DNA of 12,985 nt from Diplocarpon mali (lineage: Eukaryota; Ascomycota; Leotiomycetes; Helotiales; Drepanopezizaceae). Position numbers and translations under genes: made by a program. The notes below the pieces were generated by a model that saw only the letters and a program-made list of their open reading frames with translations, ran no database searches and had not been told where the DNA came from. Shown here one piece after another: positions 8,225 to 12,985 of the stretch. Location of the stretch: positions 1-12,985 of the forward strand of contig JAENRP010000649.1 in NCBI GenBank assembly GCA_024741835.1, written 5' to 3'. Each line of letters begins with the position of its first letter. The stretch's first letter is position 1.

Positions 8225-8857
8225 AGAGTGGCAATCGACAGTTCTAAATAACTGAGTGATTATAAGGTCGATAATAAAAGAATAATAACCGATAGTTATA
8301 AATAATGAAATGATTATTATTTTAAAAGGGGTTTTCAAAGGGTTAATCTCTTATTTTATTAAGCTTAAGTGAGTCGGCGCAGTAGGTAATAGAAACTTCT
8401 AAAGGTCGATAGTCGATATATTAGTAAGAGTTAAAGAAGGAAGGTTACCCCTTTCTTCCTTATAGCTATATATATATCGATATCCTACTAATTAAGCAAT
8501 AGGGTTATATGATAATACATTAGAGTAATAGCTATATCACCTATCTTAATACCCTTACTTAAACCTTACTCCAATTGACTTATAATCGGGAAAATAATAA
8601 CTATCCTTTTACGCTAATCTAACTCTTAGGTATCTTTTTAAATTAAAAATAATCAATTAATAGCAACCTCTATTGAAATTATTAAACTCTACTTATAAGG
8701 CGGGACTAAGAGTTAATTTTCTTAAAAGTGTTCCTTTATAAGACTATATAACTTAACTTATAGTCTAGGCCTAAGAGTCGATCTAAAAAAAAACTTTCCT
8801 TTATAAGACTATATAACCTAACTCGTAAGGCAGGCCTAGGAGTCGTCCTTAAGCCTA
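8225..8857. other. decayed non-coding DNA, possibly including the 3' LTR of element II
   Basis: No gene recognised. There is an imperfect 54-bp direct duplication (8236-8263 and 8290-8317). On the minus strand, the sequence downstream of element II's pol stop holds a purine run AAGTAAGGG (8552-8560) followed by TATTAAGATAGG. This is compatible with a polypurine tract plus a RIP-altered TGTTA... LTR start at 8551. No second LTR copy is found in the window, so this is only a candidate. Three copies of a shared 12-bp motif lie at 8703-8844. Confidence 0.4.
8703..8844. repeat. 65-bp tandem repeat downstream of element II pol
   Basis: Cores GGACTAAGAGTT (8703-8714), GGCCTAAGAGTC (8768-8779) and GGCCTAGGAGTC (8833-8844) are spaced exactly 65 bp apart. 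The latter two units also share CCTTTATAAGACTATATAAC upstream of the core. The core is the same as in the large array at 12470-12880. Confidence 0.75.
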
Positions 8858-11211
8858 CTAAGCCTCTACTATCTTTTGCAACCTTAGTATATCTTTAAAC
8901 GCTTTAAACTTTATAACTATCTTTAGTAGCTTTATAAATCCATCTGCTACTATTTGATCGGTTAGGATATAGGTAATTAATAACTTATTCTTTATAATAA
9001 GGTTATAGATAAAGTAGTAGATAATATTAATATATTTCGATCGCTTATATAAGTATAGATTCTTTATAAGTGCAATCGCTTTTATATTATCTACTTAAAG
9101 ATTAATACAATTCCTATCTTATTTAATATACTTATTAAAACTTATATCTTTTAGAACTTAAGCAATTTATAATCCTTACTTACAATTTAATAATATTAAT
9201 ATATATTCGGCCTTAGTAATTGTAATAGCTACTGATTTCTACTTCCTACTTCCTTATAATATAGGTCTACTATATAGTACTACTACGCTTTTAGATATAC
9301 TTTTCCAACCTTTTATATTTGCCTAATCGGAATTGGTATATACCTTAAGCTTTGCACTTATATATTTCATTAGTCTATATCTTACCTTCTATATGATTAT
9401 CGATCGAAGGTACCTTCTAAGTCGCTTAACTACATTCTTATATCGAATTGTCAGATCCTTTAAGTTCTAACTAAGTTGCTTAATAATAAAAGCGATATCT
9501 GATCTTATATATACTATAGTATATATAATCGCTTTAATATCCTATTAATACTTTTTCAAATCTCCTTTCTACTTATTTTTATTAATAGGCTCTAACTTAT
9601 TATACTTTCCTTCGATTAAAGTACGCTTTGGCTTAAAGTTAGGAGTATAAGTAGAGAGTCCTATTTAGTTTAGGATCTTCTTAATATACTACTCTTAGTC
9701 TAACTAAAGTTCTTAAGTAGAGCGGTTCTTTATAATATAGATACTAAGGATCTTATCAATTCCTCTTAGATCCTTAGTATTAAAATATTTCCGAATTATT
9801 ATAAAGAACCAATCTAATTAAGTAGTTATTTTTATAACTATAGTAATATTATTAATATATAATAGTAACTTGATTCTACGCTTAATATAGGTAAATAGAT
9901 AAGGGTTAGCTAGGCTTTAAACGAATCTCATTTCTATTAAAGTAAAGCTATATAAGAGGTTCTAATTATAGGCTGATTACTTAAGCCTATAGATACTGCG
10001 GAGTATATAAAGAGAGTGGCTAACGTATATAAGAATACTATTAGATTAGAAGAGAAAAATCCGTTCTTTTATAATCGCTTTAGTAAATGCATTTTTAATA
10101 TTATACTATTTGTATTTAAGGTCCTTAGTAGCTACTATTACTATAAATATACAAAGGGTATTTATATAAACTATTAGTGCGAATATATCGAAGTAGTCTT
10201 TTCTATATTATTAGGAGAAGCCCTTAGCTATAAGCCTTGCCTTATAACGCTTTAGGGTTCTATCTATATATATCTTAATTATAAAGACCCACTTTATTAA
10301 AACTAGGTTTACGTCCTTTGGCGTCGGTTCCTCTATTTATATACTATTTGTAATAAGAGAACTTATCTCCTTTTAAATTGCCTTATTCTATACTGCTCTA
10401 TTCTCTAGATTATTAATAGCTTTATTATACGTCTTTAAAAGAGAGATTTTCATTATCCCCTTAGTAGCTAGGAATGTATTATTTTTATTAAAGCTCTATT
10501 AAAGTTCGAGCTTATAAATCCTATATGCTATTATGGCTTAGATACGCTTAGACTCGCATTTGTCTAAGGTGTCTTTTAGTTCTAGGTTTTTATTCCTCTT
10601 TAAAGGCGTAGGTTCAGCTATAGGTTCTATAGGCTTATTATCTAAGGAATCGCATTTTAATAGTAGAGGCTTATTATTACTTATACCTATTTTAGGAATA
10701 TCCTTTACTATAGGTGCTTTAACTAAAGGGATAATAATATTGAAGTTATTCTATACTTTAGGTAGTTTGCAGATAATAGGAATAGTCTATTCGGCCTTTA
10801 GGCGACTAGTAGGTCGTTAATCAATAGGTATACTTAATATACTTAAGCTAAGAGAAAGGGGTTATTAGTTTAACTTAATAGTATTACTATTAAGTAATAT
10901 ACTTTGCGAATCTCTAAGTATATAAAGCTTTAAAGATAGCTCTTTCCTATTTTAAGATTTATTAAACTCAACTACTAAATATGTGATTACTTGCCTTAGA
11001 TCTAGCGCGTATACTATCTATTGCTTTATTATCTATTTAATATACTTAATAAATATATACTCTTTACCTTAGTCTATTAGCTTCTTACTCTTTATACCTG
11101 CGGGCTAGGACTTTAGGCTAATATAAGAGTAGCAGACGCTTCTAAAGACGTAGATATAATCTAAGCTTAATTTCTATTTGAAATATGCCTTATATAATAA
11201 TATTCAAATAC
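8858..11211 (-). pseudogene. element II copia Pol, C-terminal part (integrase tail, RT, RNase H), RIP-inactivated
   Basis: Reading right to left from the miniature element: YKAYFK, then SLDYIYVFRSVCYSYI (the usual LRVFG segment of integrase, about 11090-11160) and KLID.GKEYIFIKYI (about 11040). A linker with PTPLKRNKNLE follows. The RT starts at KWVFIIKIYIDRT (about 10260-10300) and continues with YKARLIAKGF, DYFDIFALIV and YNIKNAFTKA. The catalytic YVDD reads YINN (9848-9859). RNase H shows KQKSVAITITKAEY, VDNIKAIALIKN and RSKYINIIYYFI, and ends ILTDQIVADGFIKLL; the stop is at 8858-8860. Its closest segments differ throughout from element I, so it is a separate copia lineage. Stops are TAA/TAG of RIP type. 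Confidence 0.9.
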
Positions 11212-11216
11212 TATTA
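11212..11216. repeat. left target-site duplication of the miniature element (TATTA)
   Basis: TATTA precedes the left LTR and is repeated at 11715-11719. The site lies inside element II's integrase frame, between NRIGSRLIVN and the SI.ILLYKAYFK segment. Confidence 0.8.
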
Positions 11217-11301
11217 TGTCGTGCATAATACCGCTCGGCCAAAATGTGAATCCACACCTTAGGGCGCGTACTAGCATATTTAGCCTATTTTCTGCATAAC
11301 A
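11217..11301 (-). repeat. left (3') LTR of the TRIM
   Basis: 85 bp, identical to the right copy except T at 11297 (right copy C at 11710). The change turns CpA into TpA, the RIP type. At 85 bp it is very short for an LTR. Confidence 0.88.
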
Positions 11302-11309
11302 CACCCCCT
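11302..11309 (-). other. polypurine-like tract of the TRIM
   Basis: On the minus strand AGGGGGTG directly precedes the 3' LTR, which begins TGTTATGCAG. It has the same position and similar sequence to the tract of element I at 844-851. Confidence 0.6.
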
Positions 11310-11355
11310 AGGTCGCCGGAAGAACAGTTTTTCCAGCGGCCTAAGTACTAGCCCA

Positions 11356-11386
11356 GTCTGTGGTAGCGTAGATATGGCGCACAGAC
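11356..11386. other. hairpin inside the TRIM
   Basis: GTCTGTG (11356-11362) and CACAGAC (11380-11386) form a perfect 7-bp stem with a 17-nt loop. It could be an RNA structure, for instance for packaging or dimerisation, but this is speculative. Confidence 0.4.
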
Positions 11387-11609
11387 CGCTAAGCCAGTAG
11401 AAAATAGGTGGTCGGAAGGGCCGGAATGCATTTTTCTTCAGCCATACGTCGGAGGTCGTTTTATTCAAATCTGTCGAAACTTCTATCGATGCAGTCGAAA
11501 CCAAGTATGATCATTGCCGAATTCTTTGAAAAGTGGTTTACCGGTAGAACTTCGAAGCGAGAAACGTCAGCTAAACCTCGCGCAAGAGGAATGCGAAAGA
11601 ATTATCGCT

Positions 11610-11629
11610 GCGCTCACGGGGCTCATAAC
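11610..11629 (-). other. primer-binding site of the TRIM, half initiator-tRNA type
   Basis: On the minus strand GTTATGAGCCC starts at the first base after the 5' LTR. The + strand reads GGGCTCATAAC, the 5' side and loop of the initiator tRNA-Met anticodon arm. The match to a generic initiator tRNA is clear for 11 bases and less so further upstream. The equivalent 20 bases in element I differ at five positions, all transitions. Confidence 0.75.
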
Positions 11630-11714
11630 TGTCGTGCATAATACCGCTCGGCCAAAATGTGAATCCACACCTTAGGGCGCGTACTAGCATATTTAGCCTA
11701 TTTTCTGCACAACA
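11630..11714 (-). repeat. right (5') LTR of the TRIM
   Basis: 85-bp partner of 11217-11301 with one mismatch. The tip on the sense strand is TGTTGTGCAGAA, close to TGTCGTGCAGAA of element I. Confidence 0.88.
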
Positions 11715-11719
11715 TATTA
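11715..11719. repeat. right target-site duplication of the TRIM (TATTA)
   Basis: Exact copy of 11212-11216, directly after the right LTR. Confidence 0.8.
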
Positions 11720-12430
11720 ACTATTAGTCTACTACCTATTCTATTTCATAGGTATACGTTTGCCTTAACCGCAAGGTCCTAGAATTCTAGTAGTAAGTTA
11801 GTATCTTATAATAGAGCGCAATAGTTAGTCTTTGCTTGCTAAATACTTCGCTTAGCGATGCCATTTTAATAGGAACCCTTATATATTATAGTTAGTTTAT
11901 AACAAACTCCTTATTTTACCTATTTATTAAGCTTTACCCTAATCTCTAATACGTTATTAAACCTAATAGCTATTAGCTTTAATTAAGTCTAGCGTTCTTC
12001 TATCACTTTTCAAGTTTCTAGCTTTTCTATAAGCTTAGATTTAGTCTTAGCGCAAATGGTCTATATCTATTAAATAGAGTTATCTACTATTTAAGAAAAC
12101 CAATTATTTCCTTTAATTAAGGTTATAAATAGTCTAGTAGTATTAATAGATATTAGCGCTAGTATTAAATCTTTCTATAAATTAAGCTTAGTTTACATTT
12201 AATTTCGAAGTTTTATTAGCTTGCAAATTCGATATACTAAACGATCCTTTAGTACTTAGATCTTCTATTTTAAAGTCGAGACCTTATATAAGCCCTTTAA
12301 TTTCTCTAGCTTTAAATGCGCGAATCTTCTATATATTAGCTAATACCTTAATAAGCTTTTGGCTTTTAATAGCTTTAGTAGCCTATTATTAGTTAATACT
12401 TTATTATCAGCGGTTAGAAAGGACTAGTAA
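11720..12430 (-). pseudogene. element II integrase, N-terminal and catalytic part, RIP-inactivated and split by the TRIM
   Basis: Reading right to left: LTADNKVLTNNRLL then RRFAHLKLEKLKGL (about 12270-12330), which matches the copia pre-integrase/zinc segment. YRICKL (about 12230) is a remnant of the cysteine pair with one Cys changed to Tyr. The core shows LFITLIKG, then RFNNVLEI where the family has R.DN..E (Asp changed to Asn). YQNGIAKRSIQQAKT (about 11850-11870) stands where the family has QNGIAER, so the catalytic Glu has become Lys. LALEF/DLAV.ANVYL and NRIGS follow up to the TRIM. The frame resumes on the far side of the TRIM at 11211. No gag, zinc knuckle or protease is found to the right, where the sequence changes to tandem repeats at about 12460. 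Confidence 0.85.
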
Positions 12431-12459
12431 TAGTAGTTCGAAGTTTTACCATTTTCTAA

Positions 12460-12885
12460 TTATAAGCCTGGCTTGGGAGTTATTTTTAATAAAACCGCGA
12501 GATCTACTCGCAGTCTTAGCTTAAGAGTCGTTTTTAATAAATCTGCGAAGTTTACTTGCGGTCTTAGCTTAGGAGTCATTTCTGCGAATTTCATTTGCGA
12601 TCCTAGCCTAAGAGTTATTATTAGCAAATCTGCAGAATCTACTTATAATCCTGGCCTAAGAGTCATTTCTACTAAATTCACTTATAATCTTAGCTTAAGA
12701 GTCATCTTTAAAGACACTTTGCAATCTACTTATAGTTCTGGCTTAAGAGTCATTTTTGCGAATTTTACTTATAATCCTAGCTTAAGAGTCTATCTATTCT
12801 CTTTATCCTCGCTTAATTATATTAGGGCAAAGAGTGCACTTTCCTTAAAAGAATCTATTTATAAGTCTGGCTTAAGAGTCAATTT
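12460..12885. repeat. 48/39-bp tandem repeat array
   Basis: Nine copies of a 12-bp core (consensus GGCTTAAGAGTC), usually preceded by CTTATAATCCT or similar, start at 12470, 12518, 12566, 12605, 12653, 12692, 12740, 12779 and 12869. Spacings are 48, 48, 39, 48, 39, 48, 39 and 90 bp, all multiples of three and mostly alternating, giving an 87-bp higher-order unit. The + frame 12473-12913 therefore stays open for 146 codons and reads as a repeating S/G-L-R-V-I pattern. I regard that as a by-product of the repeat and see no evidence for a gene. Confidence 0.85.
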
Positions 12886-12985
12886 CTATAATATTACCTT
12901 TAAAATAATATAAAGTCTATCTTTAATTTTAACCTTAAAGATCACTTTATAATTATTATTTATAAACTATATAAATTAATTATTA
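12886..12985. other. AT-rich tail, nothing recognised
   Basis: About 100 bp of TA-rich DNA after the array with no open frame or motif. The left part of element II (gag, 5' LTR) is not here. Confidence 0.6.

Larger units (their letters stand above)
11217..11714 (-). mobile_element. TRIM: 498-bp non-autonomous LTR retrotransposon with 85-bp LTRs
   Basis: Two 85-bp direct repeats (11217-11301 and 11630-11714) differ at one base and begin and end with near-matching inverted tips (TGTCGTGCA...TGCACAACA). They are flanked by the 5-bp duplication TATTA. The 328-bp interior has no credible protein. Open frames on either strand (11280-11504 minus, 11408-11641 plus) overlap the LTRs and resemble nothing. 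A primer site and a polypurine-like tract lie exactly where a minus-orientation LTR element needs them. The DNA is clearly GC-richer than its surroundings and keeps CpA/TpG, so it has hardly been touched by RIP. These are the defining features of terminal-repeat retrotransposons in miniature. Mobilisation must come in trans from a copia enzyme set. Confidence 0.85.

Noticed and set aside
10560..10820. 86-codon hydrophobic + strand open frame resembling a membrane protein
   Set aside because: Antisense to element II pol (the PTPLKRNKNLE segment ahead of RT). Hydrophobicity comes from reading Lys/Asn-rich codons on the other strand.
11280..11504. Minus-strand 74-codon open frame in the TRIM
   Set aside because: It overlaps the left LTR, has no similarity I can name, and is short. 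TRIM interiors are normally non-coding.
11408..11641. Plus-strand 77-codon open frame in the TRIM
   Set aside because: It is antisense to the element's direction, runs through the primer site into the LTR, and has no recognisable domain.
11217..11714. CRISPR-like or MITE interpretation of the 85-bp direct repeats
   Set aside because: Only two direct repeats are present, with a 5-bp duplication, TG...CA tips, a primer site and a purine tract. This is LTR architecture, not terminal inverted repeats or an array.
12473..12913. 146-codon repeat protein gene
   Set aside because: The open frame is explained by repeat lengths divisible by three. There is no promoter, intron or family support, so it is kept only as a finding.

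Overview
The window is a fungal-type transposon graveyard, most likely from a filamentous ascomycete that uses repeat-induced point mutation (RIP). The DNA is AT-rich and saturated with TpA. Every recognisable coding region is riddled with TAA/TAG where related proteins have Gln or Trp. Catalytic codons changed exactly as TpG->TpA predicts: the reverse transcriptase YVDD box reads YINN in both elements. I found no intact host gene, tRNA, rRNA or CRISPR array.

Layout. Bases 1-641 are decayed DNA with a doubtful transposase-like relic on the + strand. Bases 647-8219 are a structurally complete Ty1/copia retrotransposon (element I, minus orientation). It has two 197-bp LTRs, a 5-bp target duplication (AATAG at 642-646 and 8220-8224), a primer site derived from initiator tRNA next to the right LTR, a polypurine tract next to the left LTR, and a gag-protease-integrase-RT-RNase H order read from right to left. 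About 1.4 kb of unexplained sequence lies between the end of pol and the left LTR. Bases 8225-8857 are decayed non-coding DNA. Bases 8858 to about 12430 are a second, different copia pol relic (element II, minus orientation) that lacks recognisable gag and protease.

Element II's integrase is split by a compact 498-bp element at 11217-11714. It has 85-bp LTRs with one mismatch, a TATTA target duplication, a primer site and a polypurine tract, but no protein. This is a terminal-repeat retrotransposon in miniature (TRIM). It is largely free of RIP and shares primer site, polypurine tract and LTR tip with element I, so it may have been mobilised by an element-I-like copia. The right end (about 12460-12885) is a 48/39-bp tandem array whose core motif also recurs beside element II's 3' end and near base 132.

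Inferred order of events: older repeats and element II, then insertion of element I, RIP of both, and insertion of the TRIM late or after RIP.
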